In this document: piece after piece, positions 9,995 to 18,278 of the stretch | Layout of the letters: every line of letters begins with the position of its first letter | Position numbering within the stretch: position 1 is the first letter of the stretch | DNA from: Rarobacter faecitabidus | Lineage (GTDB): Bacteria > Actinomycetota > Actinomycetes > Actinomycetales > Cellulomonadaceae | Direction: 5' to 3' | Length of the DNA: 64,000 bases | NCBI RefSeq assembly: GCF_006716265.1 | Contig: NZ_VFOS01000001.1 | Coordinates: forward strand, 124,001-188,000 | The notes under the pieces: model-generated | What the model saw: the letters and a program-made list of their open reading frames with translations, nothing else | What the model was told of the DNA's origin: nothing | The model's database searches: none | Translations under genes and position numbers: made by a program

Positions 9995-10561
9995 ATGGCT
10001 GTCGATCAAGAGCGCATCGCCGCCGCCGTGCGAGAGATCCTGCTCGCGGTGGGCGAGGATCCCGACCGTGACGGCCTGCGGGAAACCCCCGAACGCGTCG
10101 CTCGTTCGTACGCCGAGGTGTTCTCCGGACTCGCCGACGATCCCGCCGAGGTGCTGGAAACAGTCTTCGACATCGATCATGACGAGATGATCCTGGTGAA
10201 AGACATAGCGGTGTACTCGACGTGCGAGCATCACCTGGTGCCGTTCCACGGCGTCGCGCACGTTGCCTACATCCCCTCGGCACAGGGTCACGTCACTGGC
10301 CTGAGTAAGCTGGCACGGCTAGTCGACGTGTACGCGAAGCGCCCGCAGGTGCAGGAACGGCTTACCACGCAGATCGCCGAGGCGCTGGTCGCCTCGCTGC
10401 AGCCGCGGGGCGTCGCCGTGGTGGTCGAGTGCGAGCACATGTGCATGTCGATGCGCGGGGTGCGTAAACCAGGCGCCAAGACCGTCACCTCGGCGGTGCG
10501 CGGTCAGATGCGGGACCCGGCCACGCGGGCAGAAGTCATGGCCCTAATCCTCGGCCGCTAG
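9995..10561 (+). CDS. folE: GTP cyclohydrolase I
   Basis: First enzyme of tetrahydrofolate synthesis, converting GTP to 7,8-dihydroneopterin triphosphate. It is 188 residues. The zinc ligands Cys77 and His80 in STCEHH and Cys150 in EHMCMSMRG are present, and [20 protein letters not shown] is the family signature. The ATG comes 6 bases after the ftsH stop. In most actinobacteria folP follows directly, but here about 3 kb with a sigma factor, a membrane protein and a small gene intervene before folP at 13616. Confidence 0.97.
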   Translation: MAVDQERIAAAVREILLAVGEDPDRDGLRETPERVARSYAEVFSGLADDPAEVLETVFDIDHDEMILVKDIAVYSTCEHHLVPFHGVAHVAYIPSAQGHVTGLSKLARLVDVYAKRPQVQERLTTQIAEALVASLQPRGVAVVVECEHMCMSMRGVRKPGAKTVTSAVRGQMRDPATRAEVMALILGR

Positions 10562-10885
10562 CCACGGCCTCGTCCGCACCCGTCGTGGCCCCGCTGCGCG
10601 GCAGCGCTCGCAGGGGGATCGCTCCTCCCACAGCCGCCTCCCCGCTCACGCCCCGCCGCGCCGTGCACTTTTCACGCCCCATCGCGCCATCTCCTCTTCG
10701 CGCGAGGCTGCTCACTCGTGGTCGTTCCATCGGCGTTGGTGTACTCCGCTGGTACTTGCCAGGGGATCGGGCAGCCGGGCGGCCAGTAAAGATTCTCGAA
10801 AAACTCGTGCAAGGACTGCCGCAGTGGCGACATAAACCTAAAGTCAAACTGTGAGCGACCTTGGGTCGGACTTTGAGGAGTGAGC
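10562..10885. other. Intergenic region folE / ECF sigma factor
   Basis: About 320 bases with no gene I can support. A CGACC-ttg-GGTCG hairpin (10856-10868) sits just before the sigma ribosome binding site. A short minus-strand open frame (about 10672-10829 from an internal ATG) has unusually protein-like composition but no good ribosome site. The base composition drops toward AT in 10780-10850, so the sigma promoter is probably there; I cannot name its hexamers. Confidence 0.45.
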
Positions 10886-11491
10886 ATGGATGCTGCTTCC
10901 ACGGATGCACCATCATTGGATGGGCCATCCGATATGACGGCGCACCCGCCGGGGGGAGATGCCGTTGTGACACCGCTTGCCGGTTCTCACCGCGATACCC
11001 AGTGGTTCGACGAGTTGTTCGCAAACTACGCGACAGTCGTGCACCGCTATTTCATCCGGCGTGCCCCCATCGACGACGCGGAGGACCTCACCGCTGAGGT
11101 GCTTGCGACAGCCTGGCGGCGCCGCGACTCCATCGCGCTGGGGGGCGAACTGCCGTGGTTGTACCGGACGGCCGGGTTCGTGCTGGCCAATTACCGTCGC
11201 CGGGTCCGCGACCTGCCATCGGCGGAACTTGAGTACCTCAAGAGCCTGTCACCGCTGCTCGGCAACGGCTCGGCGAACGATCCGGAAGCGGAGATCTCGG
11301 AGCGCGAGCGGGCACTGATGGCGTTCGCGCAGTTGTCGGCGCGTGATCAGGAGGTCATTCGCCTCGTTGCATGGGATGGCGTTGACCGAACCCAACTGGC
11401 AGATAGTCTCGGCATCTCGGTGGGTGGCGCCGACGCCGCCCTATCGCGCGCGCGGGCACGCCTCGCCGCAGCGTGGGCGACCTACGAGTAG
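10886..11491 (+). CDS. ECF-type RNA polymerase sigma factor
   Basis: Predicted extracytoplasmic-function sigma factor of 201 residues. Region 2 covers about 42-90 (FDELFANYATVVHRYF to EDLTAEVLATAWRRR) and region 4 about 150-195 (LSARDQEVIRLVAWDG, then LGISVGGADAALSRARARL, a helix-turn-helix). There is no region 3, as expected. ATG 10886 has GAGGAG five bases upstream; a GTG two codons earlier is the other choice. The N-terminal 38 residues are a nonconserved, acidic tail. The next gene, 85 bases on, encodes a single-pass membrane protein and is the probable sensor or anti-sigma. Target promoters are unknown. Confidence 0.9.
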   Translation: MDAASTDAPSLDGPSDMTAHPPGGDAVVTPLAGSHRDTQWFDELFANYATVVHRYFIRRAPIDDAEDLTAEVLATAWRRRDSIALGGELPWLYRTAGFVLANYRRRVRDLPSAELEYLKSLSPLLGNGSANDPEAEISERERALMAFAQLSARDQEVIRLVAWDGVDRTQLADSLGISVGGADAALSRARARLAAAWATYE

Positions 11492-11576
11492 CGCAAGAAT
11501 CGCGCACCGCAGCACATAAAGACTTCGAAGCCCGATCGCGCAGGGGGTCATCGGGCACGGAAATTGGAGGAAAGTC

Positions 11577-13049
11577 ATGGACCGCAAAGACGGTTTCGGT
11601 TCGCCCACGGGAGAGCCGACAGAAGACGACGGCGCAGGCGTCTCGTGGGACGCGATCGCAGATGCCGACCCGGCTGGGATGACGGGCCCGGACCTCGCCA
11701 GGCTCCGAGCCAAAGTGGACGCCAAGATCGCCAATGAGACCTCGTTCGAACCTGGCGCATCGCCAGAAGCCGACCTAACGCCAGGAATCGCTCGCATTGA
11801 GCCGATCCGCCGAGCGAAGCGGCGCTGGGTGGCGGTTGCCGCGGTTGCCGCCGTTGTCGCGGTGTCCGGCGGCGGCGGTTACGCGATCGGCGCGCTGGGC
11901 GATGGATCCGATCAGACGGTCAGCCTCGCGGACGAATCCGGCGAGGATGCCGTCCCCTTCCTCGGGGATGGCACGGCGAACAGCGGTCGAGAGGCAGCGA
12001 CGGAATCGGCGATGGCCTCGAAGGGGCAGGGCGCGGCTCCCGGCCTGCAATCGGACGCTGCGGTAGCGAGCGCCGCGGAGGGCTCCGGCGCGTCGTCGAC
12101 CCACGATCGGAAGACGAACGCTTGGGACAACGCCCGCTTCAACTTCATCGACGGGGGGCTGTCGACGGCTTCGACGAAGGCGGAAGCCTGGGGCTACGAC
12201 TCGACCGGAGTCGCGAGCAAGGACCGCATCGAAGGCATCGCCGCCGCTCTCGGCGTGAAGGGCACGCCAAAGCAGGACGAATGGGGCTGGAGCATCGCGA
12301 CCGGCAAGAACGGCGAACGGTCGTTGACCCTGTCCAACGACGGCAGCGTTTACTACTACAACTCGTCCGGGTACGGCGAGGCCTTAGCGTCCGATGACGC
12401 AGCGGCCTCGGAGGGCACCAGCGTTCTCGACAAGGAGGCGGCACAGCCCAAGGATAGGAAGCCGGCATCCGACAAGCATGTGAAGAAGACGATCAACGAC
12501 ACCCTTGAGGCGCTCGGCCTCGATCCCACGGGGGCGAAGATCGAACTCGAGAAGGATTCGCAGAGCGGCGGATATCGCTGGGCATCGGTCAAACTGCCGG
12601 TCGGTGGTACCTACACCGAGGCCGCGTGGTGGTTCAGTTTCTTCGGGAAGGACCTGACCGACCTGAGCGGAGACCTGTCCCAAGTCGTCTCGCTCGGCGA
12701 CTACGACGTCATCTCTCCCGCCCAGGCGCTCGCTCGCTTGTCGGATCGCTCGTACCAGAATTCGCTCTGGCCGGTGACCTACCCCAAGTGGATCGAAGCG
12801 CGCTGGAATGACGCCACCTACTATGCGGAGGCTTACAAGCCGGTGGCTCCGCCCGCACCGGGCGCCAAGTTCGTCTTCCCGATCGCCGATGTGACGATCA
12901 CGAAGGCGACCCTCGGAGTCGGCTCGTACTCGGACGCGACGGGCGCTCGCCTGCTCCTGCCCACCTACGCGCTATCCGATGCGGACGGCGCGACCTGGCA
13001 GGTGCTGGCCATCGCGGACAGTGAGATCGACAACGAGATCAGCCAATAG
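11577..13049 (+). CDS. Single-pass membrane protein, candidate anti-sigma/sensor of unknown family
   Basis: A 490-residue protein whose start is fixed by GGAGG (11566-11570) six bases before ATG. The N-terminal 80 residues would be cytoplasmic and are acidic with a short helix (about 36-55). One TM segment lies at about 84-106. The large outer part begins with a low-complexity linker and has two modules: about 190-275 (AAALGVKG, TLSNDGSVYYYN) and about 300-410 (TLEALGLDPTGAKIELEKD, YDVISPAQALARL), which look like repeated secretory sensor domains. There is no zinc-binding HxxxCxxC motif of classical anti-sigma factors. The sigma-then-membrane-protein order suggests it senses an envelope signal and controls the sigma factor; that is inference. 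Confidence 0.72.
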   Translation: MDRKDGFGSPTGEPTEDDGAGVSWDAIADADPAGMTGPDLARLRAKVDAKIANETSFEPGASPEADLTPGIARIEPIRRAKRRWVAVAAVAAVVAVSGGGGYAIGALGDGSDQTVSLADESGEDAVPFLGDGTANSGREAATESAMASKGQGAAPGLQSDAAVASAAEGSGASSTHDRKTNAWDNARFNFIDGGLSTASTKAEAWGYDSTGVASKDRIEGIAAALGVKGTPKQDEWGWSIATGKNGERSLTLSNDGSVYYYNSSGYGEALASDDAAASEGTSVLDKEAAQPKDRKPASDKHVKKTINDTLEALGLDPTGAKIELEKDSQSGGYRWASVKLPVGGTYTEAAWWFSFFGKDLTDLSGDLSQVVSLGDYDVISPAQALARLSDRSYQNSLWPVTYPKWIEARWNDATYYAEAYKPVAPPAPGAKFVFPIADVTITKATLGVGSYSDATGARLLLPTYALSDADGATWQVLAIADSEIDNEISQ

Positions 13050-13069
13050 CAGGGTTTCCGCTACGGAAC

Positions 13070-13115
13070 GACGATGGGTGGGTGACGGCTGCAAAGCCGC
13101 CACCCACCCATCGTC
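13070..13115 (+). terminator. Strong hairpin terminator after the membrane protein
   Basis: Left arm 13070-13084 pairs perfectly with 13101-13115 (15 bp); after one mismatch CGGC (13086-13089) pairs with GCCG (13096-13099), leaving a short loop. It lies 21 bases after the stop. There is no clear U-tract, which is common for actinobacterial terminators. Confidence 0.8.
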
Positions 13116-13167
13116 TATTGGCCATCATGCGCGTTGAATGCGCGGACTCACTGCGCGCTGAACCGCG

Positions 13168-13230
13168 GTGTGCGCACGAAGAGTGCGCACACGATGCGAG
13201 GCCGCGACACTCGACTGGAAGAATCGAGTG
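13168..13230 (-). terminator. Two adjacent hairpins after the orphan small gene
   Basis: GTGTGCGCAC (13168-13177) pairs perfectly with 13183-13192 around a 5-base loop, and CACTCGA (13208-13214) pairs with TCGAGTG (13224-13230). They lie just downstream of the minus-strand small gene and opposite the end of the sigma operon, so they probably stop its transcript. There is no U-tract. Confidence 0.6.
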
Positions 13231-13239
13231 CGTCCCGCG

Positions 13240-13458
13240 TTAACTCGCGGCCGCGGCCTCGCTGCCCCGAGCTTCGCGCAGCAGGTTGATGAGTTCGAGT
13301 ACGACGGCGGGCTCCACCAGGTGATTCGCGCGCTGCACGCGCGCCTCGAGCGCGTCGACATCGAGTGGGTTCATTTCGACGTTCGCGATGTATCCGCGGG
13401 CCTCGTCAGCGACAGCCCACGACTGCTCGTTGGGTGTCATTCCCTCCACGTGCCCCAT
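13240..13458 (-). CDS. Orphan small protein, 72 residues, unknown function
   Basis: I do not recognise this family. The frame is convincing because AAAGGAG lies six bases before ATG and the composition is that of a real protein. It is acidic (MGHVEGMTPNEQSW start), soluble, without membrane segment or cysteine, and its second half (about 28-66) should be helical, ending in an Ala-rich tail. It is transcribed alone on the minus strand, back to back with folP and facing the sigma/membrane-protein pair. A TCGAAT/ATTCGA inverted repeat sits in its promoter region. It could be a small regulator; nothing shows what it does. Confidence 0.7.
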   Translation of the reverse strand: MGHVEGMTPNEQSWAVADEARGYIANVEMNPLDVDALEARVQRANHLVEPAVVLELINLLREARGSEAAAAS

Positions 13459-13480
13459 GGTCGTCTCCTTTGCTAGATAG

Positions 13481-13501
13481 TCGAATGTGACGACAATTCG
13501 A
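13481..13501. promoter_or_regulatory. Inverted repeat TCGAAT-N9-ATTCGA, candidate operator
   Basis: Perfect 6-bp arms with a 9-base spacer, 22 bases before the start of the orphan small gene and about 115 before folP. Its place between divergent genes fits an operator; no protein can be assigned. Confidence 0.35.
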
Positions 13502-13615
13502 CACTATCGCTGCGAGGCGGCGCGACCGTGAGACTTTCATCCCGCTTCGTCGCCCGCCCCCGGCAGAGATGCGCGACGAAGCGTCGGCGCCGCAACCTGA
13601 CCTAGAGTTGAAGCC

Positions 13616-14476
13616 GTGGTGCATCTTCCTGACTGGCGCACAGCGGCGTCCGAGCTACTGAGCCGCGGTCCCTCTCGCGTGATGGGAATCCTCAACGTCA
13701 CGCCCGATTCGTTCTCCGATGGCGGAGATTGGTTCGGAGCGCAAGCCGCAGTTGATCACGGACTCGCGATGGCTCTCTCGGGTGCCGACATCATCGACGT
13801 TGGCGGTGAATCAACCAGACCGGGCGCGCAGCGCGTCAGCGAGGACGAGGAACTAGGGCGCGTCCTTCCGGTAGTTCGCGCACTCGCCGATCGGGGAGTG
13901 GCGGTCAGTATCGACACCATGCGGGCGTCGGTTGCCGGCGCCTGCGTGGCGGCGGGTGCCGTCATCGTCAACGACGTTTCGGGCGGGCTCGCGGATGCGG
14001 ACATGTTCGCGACGGTCGCGTCGCTGGGCGTGCCCTACGTCCTGTCACACTGGCGGGCGCACTCGACCGACATGGACGACCATGACCGCTACGACGACGT
14101 CGTCGTGCAGGTCCGTGCGGAACTCGCCAGGCGCGCCGAAGAATTCATCGCTGCAGGTGGCAACCCGGGACAACTCGTCCTGGATCCCGGGCTGGGATTC
14201 GCGAAGGCCACCGACAGCAACTGGCCGCTGCTCGCCCGGCTCGACGAACTCGAGTCACTGGGCTTTCCTATACTTATCGGCGCATCGCGCAAGCGCTTCC
14301 TCGCGGCGGCGCTGAGCACGGAGCGCGCACCGGCGCAACGTGACACGGCGACCGCGGTGGTCACTGCCATCGTGGCGCAGCGACCCGTGTGGGCCGTGCG
14401 AGTACATGACGTGGCGGGGTCGATCGACGCAATCAGTGTCGTCACGGCCCTGCAGAAAGCAGGAATGACACCATGA
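13616..14476 (+). CDS. folP: Dihydropteroate synthase
   Basis: Joins 6-hydroxymethyl-dihydropterin pyrophosphate with p-aminobenzoate to make dihydropteroate; the sulfonamide target. It is 286 residues of TIM-barrel type with GILNVTPDSFSDGG (about 23-36), IDVGGESTRPG (about 60-70), VNDVSGG and the C-terminal RVHDVAG. The GTG start at 13616 has only a weak GAAG upstream. The stop overlaps the ATG of the folB-folK fusion by 4 nt. It starts a long overlapping run that carries on through nadC. Confidence 0.96.
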   Translation: MVHLPDWRTAASELLSRGPSRVMGILNVTPDSFSDGGDWFGAQAAVDHGLAMALSGADIIDVGGESTRPGAQRVSEDEELGRVLPVVRALADRGVAVSIDTMRASVAGACVAAGAVIVNDVSGGLADADMFATVASLGVPYVLSHWRAHSTDMDDHDRYDDVVVQVRAELARRAEEFIAAGGNPGQLVLDPGLGFAKATDSNWPLLARLDELESLGFPILIGASRKRFLAAALSTERAPAQRDTATAVVTAIVAQRPVWAVRVHDVAGSIDAISVVTALQKAGMTP

Positions 14477-15594
14477 CCGCGGACACTATTCGGCTCCAGG
14501 GCCTGCGCGCGTTCGGCTACCACGGGGTGCTCGAAGAGGAGAAACTTCGCGGGCAGGAATTCCTTATCGATGTCGAGGCTGCCCTCGACACGCAAAGCGC
14601 CGCCCAGGGCGACGACTTGGCCCGGACAGTGGACTACGGCGCGCTCGCCACGGCCATCGTGCAACAGGTAGGTGCGCAGCGTTTCGATCTGATCGAAACG
14701 CTTGGGGAGCATCTGGCGGCGCTCGTCCTCGAGAACCCGCTGGTCAGCGCCGTGACGGTCACTGTGCACAAGCCCTCGGCGCCAATCGACGTCCCGTTCG
14801 CGGACGTCTCCGTGACGATCCGGCGCGACCGCGCGCATCCGCCGGTCTCGGTTCCGGTGCGCAGGGAATCCGTTCTCGTGGACGAGTCCTCCGTCGCGAT
14901 CCCGCCGCCGCCGGCTCCGGAGCCGCCGCTCGTCCCGCCCGTTCTTCCAGTGGGGGCGGCGCTGCCGCCCGTGCCGCCGGCACCCCACTCGCCGCAAGCC
15001 GGCGACCTGCCCTCGGCTCCACGGCGGGAACCTGTCCGTGCGTTGCTGGCGCTCGGGGCCAACCTGGGGGATCCGGTTGATGTGCTGCGGCAGGCGGTCC
15101 GCGAACTGGCCACGACCGAGGGCATCGCGGTGACCGCGGTAGGACCGCTTGCGCGCACCGCGCCGGTCGGCGGGCCGGCCGACCAGCCCGACTACTTCAA
15201 CACCGTGGTGTCGATCATCACGACGCACGCACCGCACGAGCTACTCGCGATCACGCAGGGGATCGAGGCGGACTACGGGCGCGTGCGCGAGGTTCGCTGG
15301 GGTCCGCGGACGCTCGACATCGACCTGATCACCTACGGCGACATCGTCATGTACGACGACACCCTGGAACTGCCGCATCCGCGGGCGCACGAACGTTCCT
15401 TCGTCCTCCTTCCCTGGGTGCACATCGAACCGGATGCCTATCTGCATGGCCTGGGTGGCGGACCGGTGGATGTCCTGGCGCGGAACGCGCCAGACCGGGA
15501 TGGGATTCGCACGCTATCGCTCGACTGGTTCGCCACCGACACACTCCCGAGCCCAGAGCACGTGCTCGGCACTCTTCAGCAGGGAAGATCGTGA
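14473..15594 (+). CDS. folBK: Bifunctional dihydroneopterin aldolase / HPPK (FolB-FolK fusion)
   Basis: One 373-residue protein performs two consecutive steps of folate synthesis. FolB (about 1-118; RAFGYHGVLEEE, YGALATAI) makes 6-hydroxymethyl-dihydropterin; FolK (about 187-350; LGANLGD, and the signature RWGPRTLDIDLI at 275-286) pyrophosphorylates it for FolP. A Pro-rich linker (about 123-182) joins them. No frameshift is visible at the junction, so the fusion looks genuine. The ATG overlaps the folP stop. FolE, FolP and FolBK together cover most of the pathway from GTP to dihydropteroate; dihydrofolate synthase is not in the window. Confidence 0.95.
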   Translation: MTADTIRLQGLRAFGYHGVLEEEKLRGQEFLIDVEAALDTQSAAQGDDLARTVDYGALATAIVQQVGAQRFDLIETLGEHLAALVLENPLVSAVTVTVHKPSAPIDVPFADVSVTIRRDRAHPPVSVPVRRESVLVDESSVAIPPPPAPEPPLVPPVLPVGAALPPVPPAPHSPQAGDLPSAPRREPVRALLALGANLGDPVDVLRQAVRELATTEGIAVTAVGPLARTAPVGGPADQPDYFNTVVSIITTHAPHELLAITQGIEADYGRVREVRWGPRTLDIDLITYGDIVMYDDTLELPHPRAHERSFVLLPWVHIEPDAYLHGLGGGPVDVLARNAPDRDGIRTLSLDWFATDTLPSPEHVLGTLQQGRS

Positions 15595-16085
15595 CCCCGA
15601 CGCGCCCGGTCGGTCTCGTGGCCTGGGCGCTCGGCGTCGGGCTCGTCGGCTGGGCCGCTCTCGCGCTCGCCCAGTCGCGCGGACTCCACCTGGCACCGGT
15701 TCCCCCGCTCGTCATCGTCGTGGAGCTGTTCCTGGCCGCCGTGGTCCTCGTGGCGGGCGTTCGCGTGCGCGCCTACATGCAGGGCAAGCGGCCGGACCTT
15801 TCGGGGTTGCAGGCCGCCCGCTTCGTCATGCTCGGCAAGGCGGCGAGCCACACGGGCGCGATGCTCGCGGGCTGGTACGGCGCGCAGGCGCTCCTCGCGT
15901 TGCCCATGGCCGGGTACGAGTCGCAGCACGCGCGGGCCCTAAGCGCCGGTATTGCCGCGCTCGGTGGCGTGGCCCTCGCGGCGGCGGGATACTTCGCCGA
16001 ACGATCCGGCCGGATTCCCCCGCCCGGAGACGGCGAGCAGGAAAGCGCCGGAAGGAGCGTGGACCCCAGTGGACAGTCGGCCTGA
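15591..16085 (+). CDS. DUF3180 membrane protein
   Basis: 164 residues with about four hydrophobic segments (about 7-25, 35-53, 78-98, 114-135) and a hydrophilic C-terminal tail. It matches the actinobacterial DUF3180 family, which normally follows folK. The GTG start overlaps the folBK stop (GTGA). No function is established. Its constant place between folate genes and PH-domain membrane proteins is the only clue. Confidence 0.85.
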   Translation: MTPTRPVGLVAWALGVGLVGWAALALAQSRGLHLAPVPPLVIVVELFLAAVVLVAGVRVRAYMQGKRPDLSGLQAARFVMLGKAASHTGAMLAGWYGAQALLALPMAGYESQHARALSAGIAALGGVALAAAGYFAERSGRIPPPGDGEQESAGRSVDPSGQSA

Positions 16086-16563
16086 CCCGTTCGATCTGCC
16101 CGGGGTGCAATGGCAACCGCTCTCGCCGAGACTCACGACGATCCGGGAACTCGGCCTCGCCGTATGGCTCGGGATCCCCGCCATTGCCGTCGGCGTCGCG
16201 GCGTACGCCTTCTCCCTGACCTGGCTGATGTTCGTCGCGGCTGGGCTGGCGCTGATCTGGCTGAGTCAGGCGATCCTGATTCCGCGGCGGGTTCGGGCCT
16301 TCGGGTACGCGTGCCGGGCCGACGATGTGGCAATCCGTAGCGGCATCTGGCATCGCCGGATGGTCGTCGTGCCCTACGGCCGCATGCAGACGGTGAGCGT
16401 CACCTCAGGTCCGTTACTGCGCCGATTTGGTCTGGCGGCCATCGGACTGCAGACGGCCTCGTCCGGTTCGGATGCCACGATTCCGGGCATCAACCGGAGG
16501 GAGGCGGAGCATCTACGGGACCGCCTCACGGCGCTCGGTGAGGCGCGGATGCTCCGACTATGA
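16069..16563 (+). CDS. Membrane protein with one bacterial PH domain (bPH2)
   Basis: 164 residues from GTG 16069, with AAGGAG (16052-16057) upstream; it overlaps the end of the DUF3180 gene by 17 bases. Two hydrophobic helices (about 29-47 and 50-67) precede a C-terminal bPH2 domain (about 80-150; the segment DDVAIRSGIWHRRMVVVPYGRMQTV contains the typical RSG...P..R.Q.V pattern). The next gene is a larger PH protein and the two resemble the YdbS/YdbT pair of other bacteria. A role at the membrane surface is likely; the ligand is unknown. Confidence 0.82.
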   Translation: MDSRPDPFDLPGVQWQPLSPRLTTIRELGLAVWLGIPAIAVGVAAYAFSLTWLMFVAAGLALIWLSQAILIPRRVRAFGYACRADDVAIRSGIWHRRMVVVPYGRMQTVSVTSGPLLRRFGLAAIGLQTASSGSDATIPGINRREAEHLRDRLTALGEARMLRL

Positions 16564-18278
16564 CGATGCCGCTCCCCTCTGGACACGACCCGGCTATCGG
16601 CGAGCTCAGCGCGGCTGACCGTCCGAGGTCGCAGGTTCCCGCTGCGCCTTGGCGGCGGGTGCATCCCGCCACCCCGCTGGTGAAGATGTGGCTGGTCGTC
16701 CTGGCGCTCGTGGTATTCGCTCTGCGCGAGTTCGCGGACTCCGCCATCGAAGGATCCTCATCCGACGTCTCGATAGCCGATCTGGCGCGGAACCTCACCG
16801 CGTGGGCCGTGCTCGGTGTCGTGGTGATCGTCGTGGGCGGAGGAATGTATCTCTCGTGGCGCATGACCCGTTTCTCGATAGGGGACGGTGCGCTCCAGGT
16901 GAGATCCGGAATCCTGTTCCGCAAGCACGTCACCACCCGTCTTGAGCGCATTGAGGCCATAGACATCCGTCGCCCCCTGGGTGCGCGCGTCCTGGGCCTG
17001 GCCGAACTCCAGATCGAGACGGCGGGCGGGGACGATTCGAAGGTTGAACTCGGCTACTTCAAGGTGCGGGACGCCACTGACCTGCGCGCCGTGCTCGTGT
17101 CCGGCCGGGGCACGCCGGTGTCGCCCTCGCCGCTACCGCCCTCGCCTCTCCCCGGGGGTGCCACCTCGCCCCTCGCCAGCGGCGGGCCCTCGCCCCTACC
17201 CGGCAGCGCGACCTCACCCGCACCGCCCTACGCTCAACCGTCTCCGCGGGATGGGCACGCCATCGCGCATGAGTCGGTAGCGGAGGGACCCGGGTTGGCC
17301 GCGCCGATCCCGCCCGAGCCCGGCCACATCGTGCCCGCCTCCGGCAAAGCGCGCGTTGCCGGCCCGCTCCAGTCCCTGTTGCCTGGCGATCCCGAGGCGG
17401 GGGCCTACGCGGATGTCGTGCGGATTCCCGTCGCGCGGATCGTCACGATGGCGCTCCTGGGTCCGGGGGCGATCATCACCTACCTGATCGCCGCCGGCCT
17501 GGTCACCGGCGCGCTCATCACGCAGCGATGGGGCGCGTTGGGCTTCATCGTCCCCGTCGCGTGGGGATTCGTGGCGCAGACGTTCGGCGTCATCACCGGC
17601 GATGGCGGGTATCGCGCGACGCTCAGCGGATCCAACTTGCGTATCAGCCGCGGCCTGACGGATCACACGTCGCAGTCGGTTCCCACCGACCGGATCCATG
17701 CGATCGCCGTGACGCAGGGGCTCATCGCGCGCGCGTTCGGCTGGTGGACCGTTGAGGCCACGATCGCCGGATACGACCGGCAGAAGTCGCAGCGCGCGCT
17801 CCTGCCCTACGGCACGCCCGCTCAGATCCGCGCCTTCCTTGCGGCACTTAGCCCGTATTGGGAGCGCGACCGTTCCCAGGAGTTGCTGGCGCACGCCATG
17901 ACGGGCACGCGCCGCGACGGCAGCAGTCCATTCACCGCGACGCCGCCCTCGGCGCGGCTCTGGGAGCCGCTTGCTTTCGCGCGGACCGGTATCGTCGTGG
18001 ATGACGGCGTCGCGTTTCTTCGTTCCGGGCGAATCGCGCGCCGCGCTACCGTCGCCTGGCTCGATCACTGCCAGTCGGTGACGGTCGTGGCGGGGCCGTT
18101 CGATCGGCGAGCGGGGGTGGCGTCGCTCGTCCTCGATCTCGTGACGGGTCCCGTCTCGCCGAGTATCGACCACCTCGCGCAGGCGGATGCCACCACCATC
18201 CGCGATCATTGCGCGGTCGCCGCCGGCCATGGCCGGCCGGGTAGAAACGGGACGGAGGCCAACGATGCCGGTCACTGA
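16560..18278 (+). CDS. Membrane protein with three bPH2 domains (YdbT-like)
   Basis: 572 residues; ATG overlaps the previous stop by 4 nt. It has two N-terminal TM helices (about 40-60, 80-100) and a bPH2 module with LQVRSGILFRKHVTTRLERI. A Pro/Ser-rich linker (about 185-270) precedes a second TM pair (about 305-345), then a second bPH2 module (SRGLTDHTSQSVPTDRIHAI) and a third near the C-terminus (FLRSGRIARRATVAWLDHCQS). It sits with the smaller bPH2 gene and DUF3180 in what looks like a conserved membrane-protein block inside the cofactor operon. Function unknown. Confidence 0.82.
   Translation: MTMPLPSGHDPAIGELSAADRPRSQVPAAPWRRVHPATPLVKMWLVVLALVVFALREFADSAIEGSSSDVSIADLARNLTAWAVLGVVVIVVGGGMYLSWRMTRFSIGDGALQVRSGILFRKHVTTRLERIEAIDIRRPLGARVLGLAELQIETAGGDDSKVELGYFKVRDATDLRAVLVSGRGTPVSPSPLPPSPLPGGATSPLASGGPSPLPGSATSPAPPYAQPSPRDGHAIAHESVAEGPGLAAPIPPEPGHIVPASGKARVAGPLQSLLPGDPEAGAYADVVRIPVARIVTMALLGPGAIITYLIAAGLVTGALITQRWGALGFIVPVAWGFVAQTFGVITGDGGYRATLSGSNLRISRGLTDHTSQSVPTDRIHAIAVTQGLIARAFGWWTVEATIAGYDRQKSQRALLPYGTPAQIRAFLAALSPYWERDRSQELLAHAMTGTRRDGSSPFTATPPSARLWEPLAFARTGIVVDDGVAFLRSGRIARRATVAWLDHCQSVTVVAGPFDRRAGVASLVLDLVTGPVSPSIDHLAQADATTIRDHCAVAAGHGRPGRNGTEANDAGH

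Noticed and set aside
7649..10291. Very long minus-strand open frame (about 880 codons) opposite ftsH
   Set aside because: High-GC shadow of ftsH and folE; Arg/Asp/His-rich composition with no domain, no ribosome site, and a clear protease on the other strand.
16069..16563. Longer PH-protein start inside the DUF3180 gene (15952)
   Set aside because: It would give a 117-base overlap and non-conserved N-terminus; GTG 16069 has AAGGAG upstream.
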